Source: CAYMJM01 sp964391325
GTDB lineage: Bacteria > Patescibacteriota > Dojkabacteria > B142 > JAFGMG01
Length of the DNA: 60,083 bases
Direction of reading: 5' to 3'
Assembly (NCBI GenBank): GCA_964391325.1
Contig: CAYMJM010000004.1
Coordinates: forward strand, 1-60,083
In this document: positions 1-9,291 of the stretch, one piece after another
Numbering within the stretch: position 1 is the stretch's first letter
Layout: each line of letters begins with the position of its first letter
Made by a program: the position numbers and the translations under genes
Notes under the pieces: generated by a model
Told to the model about the DNA's origin: nothing
The model's database searches: none
Seen by the model: the letters and a program-made list of their open reading frames with translations, nothing else

Positions 1-1978
1 CATCTAGCAGTGAGGGATTATTGAGGTACCAGACTTCAGTATGATAATCCTGAGAATACAAATCGCAAACTTCAGTTAAAGCAGCTCCTTCAAAATTAAT
101 GGAAGCAATACTGTTAGTAGATCGTGATGACACGCCTACCGCCAAAAGTCTATTATCTCCTGTAACATTAATTGGTACTGAGATATTGTCTACATCGTCG
201 CTCTGTCCTACGTGATTAGTACTACCCACTGTAATCTCTCCAGGGGAACCACCTGGAGGAACATCTGTTGGCGCGGCGTTTATAGAAACTCCTGCACTAG
301 AATATTCAGTTCGAGAGGTAGAAAAATTCCAGCCTAATGTGGTGGTATCCTCTGTAGCTATTATGTACTCTGCATTACCTCGAACTGCGTTGTCACCTAC
401 TAAATCCCAAAGATTAATTTGACCCTCGTAGCCAGTTGCAGTGCCTGTATTAATTGTAGCCAAATTTCCAAACACAAAGTCACCTGGATTACTATCCAAC
501 GCCATCTCGTACTCATCTGCCCATCCACCACCCTCCTCACAAAATAGATCATGCAAAGGCACAGAGTTATTTACTCCATTAAGCACAACAGCACCAGAGA
601 CTGTCGCATCAAAGCCATACCCGTTATTATCATGGTCTACACCCAAGTCAACATTCCCTTCGCCAACCGGAGGATTATTCAAAACCCAAAGTTGCGTTCC
701 TTTTCCTGGAAAAGGATACTCATAGAGATCACAAATTTTATATAATTCTTCACCTTCAAAAGTTACTTCTCTACGTATCCTACCAGATGCCGTAGAGGAC
801 ACACTAACTATTAAAAAGCTACTCTCTTCTGTTACTTCTATAGGTATCTCTCCAACATCTACTACTGCATTATGATTAACTAATGCGACTTCTCCTGTGC
901 CTTCTGGGACCGGTAACGCAGTCCCTCCGTACCTTAATGTTACTTCTTGGTCAGGATCTGAGTAGCAATTCCAACAGATTATTTTAAAATAATGCTTTAA
1001 GTTAAGATTAGCATCAAATTCCATCTGATAAACACCACCTTCTTCCCTTTCAACTAAATCTATTTCTGGCCAATAAGTATCTAATACACCATAATACACT
1101 ATACTATAATCATCATCCATATCAACTTCTAGGTAATACTCGCCTGCCGCCGGAATATCAATATATAAATACATGTCACCATCTTCATTCGCATTCGTCT
1201 CAAAATTATATGTAGCAGGGGTTGTGAGTACCTGGATAGGGTTCGATTCTGTTGTCCCGGGATTTACGCCTTCAAATTCAAATGGATTTGAAAGATACTC
1301 AGTACCCCATGTGTCTATAGCCTTTATTACTAATTCATGTGTCCCTCCTGATGCTATGCTATAAGGTAGGAACACTGTTCCCTGAACATACGCTCCAGCT
1401 CCAAACAAATATTCTTCCGCGGGTTCACGATAGTCCCAGTCTGTGATCTCTATCCACTCTCCTTCACCATCTACTTGATAATACGCTGTTGTAAGCGCTA
1501 AGGAACCATCATTAGAGTCTAACCACATTTGCGAATTAATCTCTATTCCCACATCGCCATAGCCCTCATCCCATATATCAAAAATCAAAGAATCAGGATT
1601 CTCTATTGCATGGTCATCTGAGAGTACCCATTCACCAAAATCCGAGTCAGTCACCCGTACCTCTAATGTATAAGTATCTCCAGAAGGTATATACGCATAA
1701 TGTAGAAAAGCTGTTGCCTCACACCCATCATAACTAACATTATCTAACTCAATCCATTCACCCTCATCTAACCTATACTCTAATTTTTCTATCAACACAT
1801 CTCCACATGGATCTGCTTCCACAGATATCTCCAGCTCAATGTCATACTCAGTAAAGTTAACACTGTAACCATCAGCCGCTACCTTATGCGCATGATTAAG
1901 TAAAAAGATAGTGAAGGAACAAAATACTGCGAAGGCAAAAAGCACTAAAACTGCTTTTCTTCTAATTTGTTGGTACAT
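1..1978 (-). CDS. Secreted repeat-containing surface protein, C-terminus outside the window
   Basis: An open frame starts at ATG 1978 and runs without a stop through 659 codons off the left edge, so the C-terminus is missing. The N-terminus has a basic start followed by a hydrophobic stretch (about residues 8-28, VLVLFAFAVFC core), which is a signal peptide or anchor. After beta-rich, aspartate/glutamate-rich segments comes a module at about residues 360-575 that restarts at about 580. Both copies share a GE(V/I)..V.(S/N)(T/H)N start, then (F/L)L(I/A)V.VSS, (F)EG..L..(I/V)CDLY and (L/Y)(W)VLNNP or YLNNP. These modules resemble adhesin repeats that I associate with CPR and other environmental surface proteins; no ligand can be assigned. 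It lies downstream of yebC across a 194-base gap that shows no clear terminator. Confidence 0.8.
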   Translation of the reverse strand, partial: MYQQIRRKAVLVLFAFAVFCSFTIFLLNHAHKVAADGYSVNFTEYDIELEISVEADPCGDVLIEKLEYRLDEGEWIELDNVSYDGCEATAFLHYAYIPSGDTYTLEVRVTDSDFGEWVLSDDHAIENPDSLIFDIWDEGYGDVGIEINSQMWLDSNDGSLALTTAYYQVDGEGEWIEITDWDYREPAEEYLFGAGAYVQGTVFLPYSIASGGTHELVIKAIDTWGTEYLSNPFEFEGVNPGTTESNPIQVLTTPATYNFETNANEDGDMYLYIDIPAAGEYYLEVDMDDDYSIVYYGVLDTYWPEIDLVEREEGGVYQMEFDANLNLKHYFKIICWNCYSDPDQEVTLRYGGTALPVPEGTGEVALVNHNAVVDVGEIPIEVTEESSFLIVSVSSTASGRIRREVTFEGEELYKICDLYEYPFPGKGTQLWVLNNPPVGEGNVDLGVDHDNNGYGFDATVSGAVVLNGVNNSVPLHDLFCEEGGGWADEYEMALDSNPGDFVFGNLATINTGTATGYEGQINLWDLVGDNAVRGNAEYIIATEDTTTLGWNFSTSRTEYSSAGVSINAAPTDVPPGGSPGEITVGSTNHVGQSDDVDNISVPINVTGDNRLLAVGVSSRSTNSIASINFEGAALTEVCDLYSQDYHTEVWYLNNPSLLD

Positions 1979-2172
1979 TAGACAGACAGTTGAAGATATT
2001 AAATAATCGGCGGGTTTTAAACCACTCGTCAAAATATATTAGACAATATCAAACATGAAAGCAATAATTTAGTAGCAAAAAAAATCGGTTGAAGTTGACA
2101 AATCGTATCGAAGAAGTAACAATACAAATCTTAAACTGCGTAAACTTACAGTATGGTAATTCGAATACCAAG

Positions 2173-2937
2173 CTAATCAGCATTGATCCAAACTGCGTCC
2201 ACATCATCATGATTTTCCATATTCTCCACAACTTTTTCTAAATTTCTTCTATCCTCTACTAAAACAGGCACAGAATCTTTTGCAATTTTGACTAATTCTG
2301 ATGTTTCTATTTTGTATCCGAACTGGCTAATTTGATCGCTAACATTCTTAAGTTCAGTCTTATCTGTTATAACTTCAATATACCCAACCTCTGTTTTGAT
2401 ATCCTGGATCCCCTCGATATCCATTAAACTCAATGTCATATCATCCATCTCCACTGGTACATACTCATCTTCTTTGCCAAATTTTTCTGTTTTCTTTAAT
2501 TTTTCCGGGGCAATCACTATCAGCCCCTTTTCCTCAAACTGCCAGGCCACACTACCTACATCAGCGATCTTTCCTCCAGAGCTCTCAACTAAATTTGTAA
2601 TCTCTGAAATAGTTCTATTAGTGTTATCAGTTGTACAGTCAATAATCATTGCTATGCCTGTGGCGGAATAAGCTTCGTAACTTACCTTGCGCAGCACTTC
2701 ACCCTGTATCTCCCCCGTGCCTTTCTTGATTGACCTCTCAATATTATCTTTAGGCATATTAGCCTGTTTCGCCTTGTCTATGGCTAACCTCAGACTGAAA
2801 TTCATATCAGGATCCCCACCCCCCTCAGAAGCAGCTACAGTAATATTTCGGGCCAGCTTGGTAAATAAAGCTCCTCTTTTAGCGTCTTTTAAGCCTTTTT
2901 TGTGTTTTATAGTAGCCCATTTTGAATGTCCAGACAT
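2173..2937 (-). CDS. yebC: YebC/PmpR family regulatory or translation-associated protein
   Basis: The 254-residue product begins with the family hallmark MSGHSKWATIKHKKG and has the expected full length (about 240-250). Members were first described as DNA-binding regulators, and some have since been shown to act on ribosomes during translation of proline stretches. The acidic middle and C-terminal alpha/beta domains are both present (for example DCTTDNTNRT near residue 100). It is the last gene of the minus-strand operon that starts at the M16 peptidase, 9 bases after the LCP-like gene. Which molecular role applies here cannot be read from the sequence. Confidence 0.95.
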   Translation of the reverse strand: MSGHSKWATIKHKKGLKDAKRGALFTKLARNITVAASEGGGDPDMNFSLRLAIDKAKQANMPKDNIERSIKKGTGEIQGEVLRKVSYEAYSATGIAMIIDCTTDNTNRTISEITNLVESSGGKIADVGSVAWQFEEKGLIVIAPEKLKKTEKFGKEDEYVPVEMDDMTLSLMDIEGIQDIKTEVGYIEVITDKTELKNVSDQISQFGYKIETSELVKIAKDSVPVLVEDRRNLEKVVENMENHDDVDAVWINAD

Positions 2938-2946
2938 ACGTATCTT

Positions 2947-4230
2947 CTAAAAATCTATAAAATCTGTTCCTATAACTAACACCATGTCCCCTACGTGCTT
3001 GTATTTATACTCCTCTTCTACCACACTGATATTACCATCAAAAACTGCAACTATATCTGTAATTGTATAAGGATATCGGGCTTCATCAGGAACATACAAA
3101 GTAGTATTGTGGGTTGGTCTTATGGCGTTGCCTGATCTTACAACTCTTATCCCTGTATTGTCAAAAAAACGAGCGTACCTTGCAGCTATACCAGGCTGAT
3201 TTGTTCCGTTTAAGACCTCAAGTCTGGACTGCTCTTTTAGCACATTAGTATCTAAAAAAATGCTCTGAACATCTTTGTCTATCCTATCCAATAGTGGTTG
3301 TTTGCCCTCTTGGCCCATATCCTGCAGAGAAGACTGCTTTGTATGTCCTGACCTTAGATCCGCTGAATTTATTTTGGACAAAAACCTATACAGCCTGAAT
3401 AATTCTGTTTTGGAGAAATCAGTCTCTATATTATTTAATAAGTCCAGATGAAAAAGAATCTGCCTCAGTCCTTTATAGGAATTTAACTTGTTAATGTATG
3501 ATCCAATAACATTGTTATGCAGCTCCAGACGGGAGCTGGCACCTCTTTCATCTGAACTGATAAGACCTAGCAGTTCTTCACCCTTCAAACTATGCCTTCC
3601 TTTTTTGAGAAGCAAGGCTTCGCCGTCAATTGTATATTGTTCCTCGACCAGATCTTCTTGCAGGTTGACTTCCACACTACCCAGCAAATCCTGCATCTCA
3701 AGATAGCTTGACTCCGTTATTATTACATATTTATCTATATCTAAAGCAAGGCTCTGCTCTACCCCATATTTGATATTATTAATCGAGTTGCTGTCATTAA
3801 GAATTAAATTATATGACTTTCTCAAATTTATAGATTGATTATCAGGAGCGGTGAAAATAATATCCGGATCCACAGAGAATATTCCTACCTTCTGCTGTGA
3901 AGGATTAACTGACACAACTATAATTAGATCAGCAAAATTATAGTCGTTCTGTTTTTGATCCATCCCAACTAATAAGATATTTAATTTTGTTTGCCCGTCC
4001 CATACTGTTGGGTTATCCAAGTGCCAATTAACATAAGCCCTTACTAGAATGACAATCACATAGAATAAAATACCCAAAACAAGAAAGAAAATTCCATATA
4101 ATATATATTTTACCTGACTCCTGCCAATGAAAGAGCTTTGCTCAAGAACCCTGCTCCCTATTCCTCGGGATTTTTTAGGCTTGGGTCTTCGCCTCCTGCT
4201 AGGTTGTCTGCTGAATATATTTCTGAACAT
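2947..4230 (-). CDS. Membrane-anchored LCP-like protein with LytR_C domain, catalytic Arg apparently lost
   Basis: 427 residues. A very basic cytoplasmic N-terminus (SRRRRPKPKKSRG) precedes one membrane helix at about 43-66. An LCP (LytR-CpsA-Psr) fold begins at about 82 with LNILLVGMDQ and continues with DLIIVVSVNPSQQKVGIFS. LCP enzymes attach secondary polymers to peptidoglycan and carry a SxPRD motif; here the position reads SVDPDI, so the conserved Arg is missing. The C-terminal part (about 340-425) contains the LytR_C signature LEVLNGTNQPGIAARYA. The start overlaps the end of the upstream rluD-like gene by 32 bases. It is most likely a non-catalytic or altered LCP protein with a cell-envelope role; the LytR_C assignment is the firmer half. 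Confidence 0.75.
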   Translation of the reverse strand: MFRNIFSRQPSRRRRPKPKKSRGIGSRVLEQSSFIGRSQVKYILYGIFFLVLGILFYVIVILVRAYVNWHLDNPTVWDGQTKLNILLVGMDQKQNDYNFADLIIVVSVNPSQQKVGIFSVDPDIIFTAPDNQSINLRKSYNLILNDSNSINNIKYGVEQSLALDIDKYVIITESSYLEMQDLLGSVEVNLQEDLVEEQYTIDGEALLLKKGRHSLKGEELLGLISSDERGASSRLELHNNVIGSYINKLNSYKGLRQILFHLDLLNNIETDFSKTELFRLYRFLSKINSADLRSGHTKQSSLQDMGQEGKQPLLDRIDKDVQSIFLDTNVLKEQSRLEVLNGTNQPGIAARYARFFDNTGIRVVRSGNAIRPTHNTTLYVPDEARYPYTITDIVAVFDGNISVVEEEYKYKHVGDMVLVIGTDFIDF

Positions 4231-5158
4231 CTTTATTCTTGAAATTATTTTTTAGAAACTTTGCAAACATTCCCTCGATCGGTGCTTCTATTTTGAGGGT
4301 TGTACCGTCCATAAGGCTTAATCTGGCACCATAAGAATGTAAGAAAAGTCTATCAGCCTTTCTGCCCGAATAAACCAAGTCGCCAAGTATCGGAAATCCC
4401 AGATAGCTCAGATGGACCCTAATCTGGTGTGTCCTGCCTGTTTCCGGGGTTATTCTGACCAATGAATACTTACCATCTCTACTATACGAGAGCAACCTGA
4501 ATTTAGATACTGCCATACGACCCACACCATCACGGACAACGGCAAATTTTTTCCTTTTTACAGGATTTCTGTCTATGTAAGTTTTTAATTTCATATACTG
4601 TCTACCTTGCAGGACTTTATTAAAATCTCCCTCTACAATAGCCAAGTATTCTTTATAAACTTGTCTATCTGCAAACTGCCGAGAATAAAACCACAGAGCT
4701 TTATTTGTTTTTCCGACAAAGACCAGACCTGAGGTGTCTTTGTCTATACGGTTGATCAGACCTGCCCGAATTCTTTCCCCTACGCCTTTCAAATCTCCAT
4801 ATTTGTGTAACAAAGCATTGACGAGCGTCCCCCTGTAATTCCCTGTAGCTGGATGCACTACCATTCCTTCCGGCTTATTCACTACGAGTAAACTTTTATC
4901 TTCATACACGACTGTTAGGTCAATGTTTTCGGGCTTTACTTCCTCCTGCCTCTTGATTTCATCAAGAGTAATTTCAATCACATCTCCCTTTCTTACCTTA
5001 TAATTCGCCTTAAATTCAACTATGCCATTAACTATAACCTTATTGCTTGCAATCTGTTTTTTCAGATAAGATCTTGTATAACCTTCCAGATTTAAAGTTA
5101 AATATAGATCAAGTCGCATACTTTGCTCACCTTCATTTACTTTTAAAACTTTTTTCAT
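4199..5158 (-). CDS. rluD: RluA/RluD family 23S rRNA pseudouridine synthase
   Basis: 319 residues from ATG 5158 (MKKVLKV). The frame could be extended to a TTG at 5176, but family members usually start just before the RLDLYL motif, so the ATG is preferred. An S4 RNA-binding domain (about 12-60, with RSYLKKQI) is followed by the synthase domain. The catalytic motif reads NRIDKDTSGLV, with the catalytic Asp present; the usual form is HRLDKDTSGL. The downstream motif GRTHQIRVHLSYLGFPILGD is intact. It converts uridines to pseudouridine in 23S rRNA, although the exact site (RluD, RluC or another paralogue) cannot be fixed. The gene overlaps lspA upstream and the LCP-like gene downstream, which indicates cotranscription. 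Confidence 0.88.
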   Translation of the reverse strand: MKKVLKVNEGEQSMRLDLYLTLNLEGYTRSYLKKQIASNKVIVNGIVEFKANYKVRKGDVIEITLDEIKRQEEVKPENIDLTVVYEDKSLLVVNKPEGMVVHPATGNYRGTLVNALLHKYGDLKGVGERIRAGLINRIDKDTSGLVFVGKTNKALWFYSRQFADRQVYKEYLAIVEGDFNKVLQGRQYMKLKTYIDRNPVKRKKFAVVRDGVGRMAVSKFRLLSYSRDGKYSLVRITPETGRTHQIRVHLSYLGFPILGDLVYSGRKADRLFLHSYGARLSLMDGTTLKIEAPIEGMFAKFLKNNFKNKDVQKYIQQTT

Positions 5159-5534
5159 TTTGGCTATATTTAACAATCAACAGTATGATACCACAGACTA
5201 TTAAAAAGTCTGCCAGATTGAACCTAGGAAAATGTAAAATAGTAATAAAGTCGATAATCCCGCCGTAGTTGAGCCTATCTATCAGATTTGATAAACTCCC
5301 TGCCAATATTATTGAAAAAGCTAAGCTCAGGACACCAGTTGTTTTTAAACTGAAATAGCACAACACTATACTGACCGCAAAAATCAGGGAAAAAAGGACT
5401 ACACCGTCTAACCTGATCATACCCCAAATAAGGCCGTAATTTAATACATAAGCACCGGAGCGAACAGCACATGCCTTGATGATCTGATCTAGGAGTATGA
5501 TTCCTAAAATAACTGCGACTTTTTTTATTGTCAT
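5133..5534 (-). CDS. lspA: Lipoprotein signal peptidase (signal peptidase II)
   Basis: 133 residues with four hydrophobic segments, shorter than the usual 150-170. LspA cleaves the signal peptide of diacylglyceryl-modified prolipoproteins in the cytoplasmic membrane. The signature regions are present: LLDQIIK near the N-terminus, the N.G..(F/W)G motif as NYGLIWGM, NLIDRLNYGGIIDF with the first catalytic Asp, and FNLADFLI with the second. Its ATG overlaps the stop of the Lgt-like gene by 4 bases (ATGA type), so the two prolipoprotein-processing genes are coupled in the expected order. A candidate substrate is encoded at 9305. Confidence 0.92.
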   Translation of the reverse strand: MTIKKVAVILGIILLDQIIKACAVRSGAYVLNYGLIWGMIRLDGVVLFSLIFAVSIVLCYFSLKTTGVLSLAFSIILAGSLSNLIDRLNYGGIIDFITILHFPRFNLADFLIVCGIILLIVKYSQNEKSFKSK

Positions 5535-6493
5535 TTTACTTCTCTGATTATCCTGTTTTTAGCTTGTCTCAATCTTTCACGAGGAGAAAAAACAGGCTGG
5601 CTATTATTTCTGAGGTTGGCAAAAGAAACGCTGTAATCTGTATCTTCAATTTGAGGATTTACACGTGCTGGCGATTTGACGATTTTTCGTTTACGAGGGA
5701 TATAACGGAGATTTACAGTCGTGAATATCAAAAAGACTATAAGTGCTACCCCCCAAATTAACTGAATAATATCAAAATACACGAAATCTCTACTATACTG
5801 CTCTGTTTTAAACCATAAAATGATTTCAACTAATAGCCATAGAACAGGAAAATAATAGACCTGATATTTTATTTTTTTACCTAAAGAACCGGTATCCAAG
5901 TACAACATCCAAAGCAGTAAAAGAGCTATAATCTCTAAAATCTGTATACCGAGCCTAGTTGCCTCGTCTCCTTCATAGCGGATACTCAGTATACTGCCCG
6001 ATGCAATTCCCTGATAAGTACCATCCAGAAGATAACCTACTGTCATGACGATCAATGCAGGAATAAAGCTCTTCCATGTTTTTACGAGTATATTTTTCGC
6101 TTTGCCTGTCTGTCGCGTAATTTTAATGACCACCAAAGCAGATAAAATCACAGCTACGCCAACGAAGTTATAGTTTATACCTCCATCCCACAAAACCAGA
6201 GTCTTCCAGGGCATAGTATCTAGAAAAACAACTCCATCAACAGAATCTCTGACTGGCAGCATGTTCCAGCCATTAGCAATATAGATTTGCCAATTTTGCA
6301 CTATATAAATTATTCTACCAATCAATGGTGAAAGTACTAAAGAGCACAAAATGATATCAAAAGATGTATATCTGCCAGCCTCTCTCTGTAAATTTCTCCA
6401 CAAGAGAACAGTAAAAAGCATGAACCCCAAAACGATGAAGATTGTTAAGGCCTGAAAGTTAACATAACCTGTACTGTAAAGAATTGGCTTCAT
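5531..6493 (-). CDS. lgt: Divergent prolipoprotein diacylglyceryl transferase (Lgt-like) membrane protein
   Basis: 320 residues with about seven membrane helices and a soluble basic C-terminal tail (from about 255, RKRKIVK). Lgt moves diacylglycerol from phosphatidylglycerol to the lipobox Cys. The order of family landmarks can be followed: GRIIYIV (Lgt G.R..Y), WDGGINYNFVGVAVIL (Lgt GG...HGG..G), GYLLDGTYQG (Lgt GR.GN..NGE..G), IQILEI (Lgt QLYE), and VEIILWF (Lgt E..R). Several catalytic positions differ, notably the HGG His and the GR.GN Arg/Asn. Position directly before lspA with an ATGA overlap supports the assignment. It could be an active but remote Lgt or an inactive homologue. Confidence 0.6.
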   Translation of the reverse strand: MKPILYSTGYVNFQALTIFIVLGFMLFTVLLWRNLQREAGRYTSFDIILCSLVLSPLIGRIIYIVQNWQIYIANGWNMLPVRDSVDGVVFLDTMPWKTLVLWDGGINYNFVGVAVILSALVVIKITRQTGKAKNILVKTWKSFIPALIVMTVGYLLDGTYQGIASGSILSIRYEGDEATRLGIQILEIIALLLLWMLYLDTGSLGKKIKYQVYYFPVLWLLVEIILWFKTEQYSRDFVYFDIIQLIWGVALIVFLIFTTVNLRYIPRKRKIVKSPARVNPQIEDTDYSVSFANLRNNSQPVFSPRERLRQAKNRIIREVK

Positions 6494-6500
6494 AGCAAAA

Positions 6501-7862
6501 CTATACTAAATTTTTATACCTTGATAATACTATAGCGTATGTTCCGATTATTATACTACTCCAGACTAACGTAGTGGGAACTCCCAGCAGAAAATCTGCT
6601 GTATACCCGATAATAACTGCAGGAACCGATGCCAAAGCTTGGCTTAGTGCCAACCATACTCCATATACACGACCCAGGAATCCCTGTTCCGTTTTTTCCT
6701 GGATTACAGTCTGACTCGGAATGAGCAAAAACGGGAAACCCAAACCTATTGTGATAACTGATACTCCTGTAAGTATGACAACAACAGTATGTACGCTGTA
6801 TCCTAGCAGACCTATACTATGCCACTTTAATAAAGAAGCAATACTCAGGGTTACACTTGCGATAAATATAGCTAGCACACCAAACAAACTTAATTTAACT
6901 CTCTTGCTATATTTAAACCTTGTATTCAAAATTAGAACTCCTATTATAATCCCCACTCCCATTGGCATTACTGACGCGAAACCAACGTTACTGGGAGTCA
7001 GTCCTATTAAAAATTCCCCTAACTTAAAAACTAATGCTATAAATATGTACAAAAATGACTGCGCGACCAAATTATGAACCATCATCACCTTCTGAACTTT
7101 ATCGCGAAAAATATATTGCAGCCCACTTATAAACGATTCAATGAAATCCTGCACTAGTTTTACAAATCGAAAAAGAGATACGTCTCTCTTTTCCACAGGT
7201 TTGGGTACCCGTATAAAAAGTGTTGCAATAGTGGCTAAAATAAATAACAGAATTAAAAAAAGAATCAACTTATCCGGCCCCATTAAATCTAATAAAGGTC
7301 CAGCTAGAATAAATCCTAAAACGTAAGTAACATAGGTAGTTAAATTAAATATTGAGTTAGCAGGCATAATATTCTTGCGTGCTACTATATCTGGGATAAT
7401 AGAGGCCTCTGCAGGCAGGAAAAACTGTTTAGCTGCGGATATGAAGAAAATAATACCAAAAGCAAAAAAAGTAAATTCCCACCCATGAAAAACAAGAAAA
7501 ATTACTAACAAAAGCATGCGGAGTACATTTGAGATTATCATAATTTTTTTTCTATCAAACCAGTCAGCCATTACACCCGCAATAAATGCCACAAAGAATG
7601 AAGGGAAATTATTTAACAAGATTACAATTCCCATTGCAGAGCTTGAGCTACTGATACCATGTCCCTTAGGCAACCCGCCTGTATCAGCCAGAAATGCTAC
7701 AACAAGCGCAAAGATACCGCCGCCTATAAGCGTTGTTATTTGAGAAAACCATAAAAGAAGAAAGTCTCGATCTAAAAATATAGATTGAGGATCCCAGCTT
7801 CGTACATTCGGAATATCCCGGGGGAGCTTATACTTTAAGCGTTTTGTAAATTTAATATTCAC
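6501..7862 (-). CDS. MFS transporter (EntS/MFS_3-like efflux permease)
   Basis: 453 residues with about 12 predicted membrane helices. Loop 2-3 carries the major facilitator signature GVMADWFDRKKIM (form G...D..GR(R/K)). The N-terminal cytoplasmic part (SWDPQSIFLDRDFLLLWFSQ) and the late FLGRVYGVW motif match the group that contains enterobactin exporters and macrolide efflux proteins. It probably exports a small molecule by proton exchange; the substrate cannot be told. It sits 13 bases after the M16 peptidase and 7 bases before the Lgt-like gene, so it belongs to the same transcript. Confidence 0.85.
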   Translation of the reverse strand: MNIKFTKRLKYKLPRDIPNVRSWDPQSIFLDRDFLLLWFSQITTLIGGGIFALVVAFLADTGGLPKGHGISSSSSAMGIVILLNNFPSFFVAFIAGVMADWFDRKKIMIISNVLRMLLLVIFLVFHGWEFTFFAFGIIFFISAAKQFFLPAEASIIPDIVARKNIMPANSIFNLTTYVTYVLGFILAGPLLDLMGPDKLILFLILLFILATIATLFIRVPKPVEKRDVSLFRFVKLVQDFIESFISGLQYIFRDKVQKVMMVHNLVAQSFLYIFIALVFKLGEFLIGLTPSNVGFASVMPMGVGIIIGVLILNTRFKYSKRVKLSLFGVLAIFIASVTLSIASLLKWHSIGLLGYSVHTVVVILTGVSVITIGLGFPFLLIPSQTVIQEKTEQGFLGRVYGVWLALSQALASVPAVIIGYTADFLLGVPTTLVWSSIIIGTYAIVLSRYKNLV

Positions 7863-7875
7863 AGATTAGTTTTAT

Positions 7876-9138
7876 TTAAATATTGAGTTCCACTTTTAAT
7901 CTTTTATGTGGACTCACCGAAGCTAATAGTAAATTATCTGGGCGAACTAGTCCAGACCAAACTCCTGTAATTTCATCTTTTTTAACTGATTCTATTCTCT
8001 GTTGAACTTCTTCTACGGTAAGAATCTTATTCTCTAAAAGATACTGGAGGCCATGCCATAACCCGATTTCATCGCTGGATTCCAGCCCTGTTGTCAGGCT
8101 ACCTATTAAATAATTTTTTGCCCGATTCAACTCTTCTTCAGAGAAATCGCCGTTAGCAATATTTTTTAATTCTTGAATAGCTGCATCTACGGCACTTTGA
8201 ATTTTAGAATTTTCTACACCTAATCCAATATTAAAAGAGCCAATCTCATCAAATTCATGTATTTCTGAGTAAACATAGTAGGCTAATCCCAATTTATCCC
8301 TTATGATTTGGAAAAGTCTGGATCCAAAACCTTTCGCCAGTATGGCATTACCCACTTTTAAAATATACTTATCCTCACTTCCTCTTGGGATCGAATAGCC
8401 TCCAAACATTAGATGAGATTGAGATATTGGCCTGGTAATATTAATAATTTCTTGATTCAGGTTTAGTTTGGAAAACTTTTCAGATTGTGCGTACTTTTTT
8501 TCAGAGACTTTGCCTAAGTATTTTTCTATAGCCTCTACTGCCTCGACTGAGTCTATTCCTCCCGATATGACCGCCAAGATATTCTGACCACCATAAAACT
8601 CGCTGATAAAATCCAAAAAGTCATTTCTCTTTATATTCTTAATACTTTTTTTAGTTCCGACTATTTCTCTCCCTAAAGGATGACCTTTAAATAAGTGGGA
8701 AGCAAAGACTTCTCCAACCTTTTCCATAGGCTGATCGTCATACATGTTTTTTTCTTCAAGTATCACTCCTCTTTCCTTTTCTATTTCTTCCTGTTTGAAG
8801 GTGGAGTTTAGAAACATATCAGCTAATACTTCAAAAGCTCCAGCAAATTTTTCTTTAGGAACTTTTATGTAGTACCCTGTATAATCGTAAGAAGTAAAAG
8901 CATTCATAGTCGCCCCCAGCTGTTCGACTTCCATCGCGATCTGCTTTGTTTTAGGACGTTTTTTAGTACCCTTAAAAATGGTATGCTCAACAAAATGAGC
9001 TATCCCTGATGTTTCTTCATTTTCGAAACGGGAACCAACACGTACAAGTAGAAGAATTGACACACTCAAACTATCTATATCATGAATTACCAGACTTCTT
9101 AACTTATTAGAAAAGGTTTTACTGTAAAATTCCATCAT
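7876..9138 (-). CDS. M16 family zinc metallopeptidase (insulinase/processing peptidase type)
   Basis: 420 residues from ATG 9138 (MMEFYSKTF). The zinc motif HFVEHTIFKGT is the inverted HxxEH form at about residue 50, and the third ligand lies in ERGVILEEKNMYDD. Length and the two-lobed layout (peptidase half, then the half with LGLAYYVYSE) match single-chain M16B peptidases such as YmxG/PqqL-type proteins, which are expected to cut peptides. Longer frames reach 9210, but a TATAAT at 9160-9165 and AGGG seven bases before ATG 9138 make the internal start the sensible one. It is the first gene of the operon that continues into lgt, lspA and yebC. Confidence 0.88.
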   Translation of the reverse strand: MMEFYSKTFSNKLRSLVIHDIDSLSVSILLLVRVGSRFENEETSGIAHFVEHTIFKGTKKRPKTKQIAMEVEQLGATMNAFTSYDYTGYYIKVPKEKFAGAFEVLADMFLNSTFKQEEIEKERGVILEEKNMYDDQPMEKVGEVFASHLFKGHPLGREIVGTKKSIKNIKRNDFLDFISEFYGGQNILAVISGGIDSVEAVEAIEKYLGKVSEKKYAQSEKFSKLNLNQEIINITRPISQSHLMFGGYSIPRGSEDKYILKVGNAILAKGFGSRLFQIIRDKLGLAYYVYSEIHEFDEIGSFNIGLGVENSKIQSAVDAAIQELKNIANGDFSEEELNRAKNYLIGSLTTGLESSDEIGLWHGLQYLLENKILTVEEVQQRIESVKKDEITGVWSGLVRPDNLLLASVSPHKRLKVELNI

Positions 9139-9159
9139 TTTATGCCCTAAATTGTTATG

Positions 9160-9165
9160 ATTATA
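9160..9165 (-). promoter_or_regulatory. -10 box for the M16 peptidase operon
   Basis: A perfect TATAAT on the minus strand would put the transcript start near 9153, about 15 bases before ATG 9138. No convincing -35 lies 16-18 bases upstream. Longer in-frame starts at 9171 and 9210 would lie upstream of this transcript start, which argues against them. Confidence 0.5.
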
Positions 9166-9291
9166 ACTCATTCTGGAATATATGAGATTATTTAAAGTAG
9201 ATTTTAACATTTTACCTTATAGTACTTTATTTCCCAGCGCCTTTCTGTTAAAGTTCCTCAAGTATCCTGAAGAAGCTGAGAATATAGATCT

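Noticed and set aside
2094..2125. TTGACA at 2095-2100 as a plus-strand promoter
   Set aside because: No convincing -10 follows at 16-18 bases and there is no plus-strand gene downstream.
5159..5176. TTG start for the pseudouridine synthase (also TTG extensions at 31809, 55446 and 18337)
   Set aside because: In each case an ATG a few codons later fits the family start or avoids overlap, and no Shine-Dalgarno supports the TTG.
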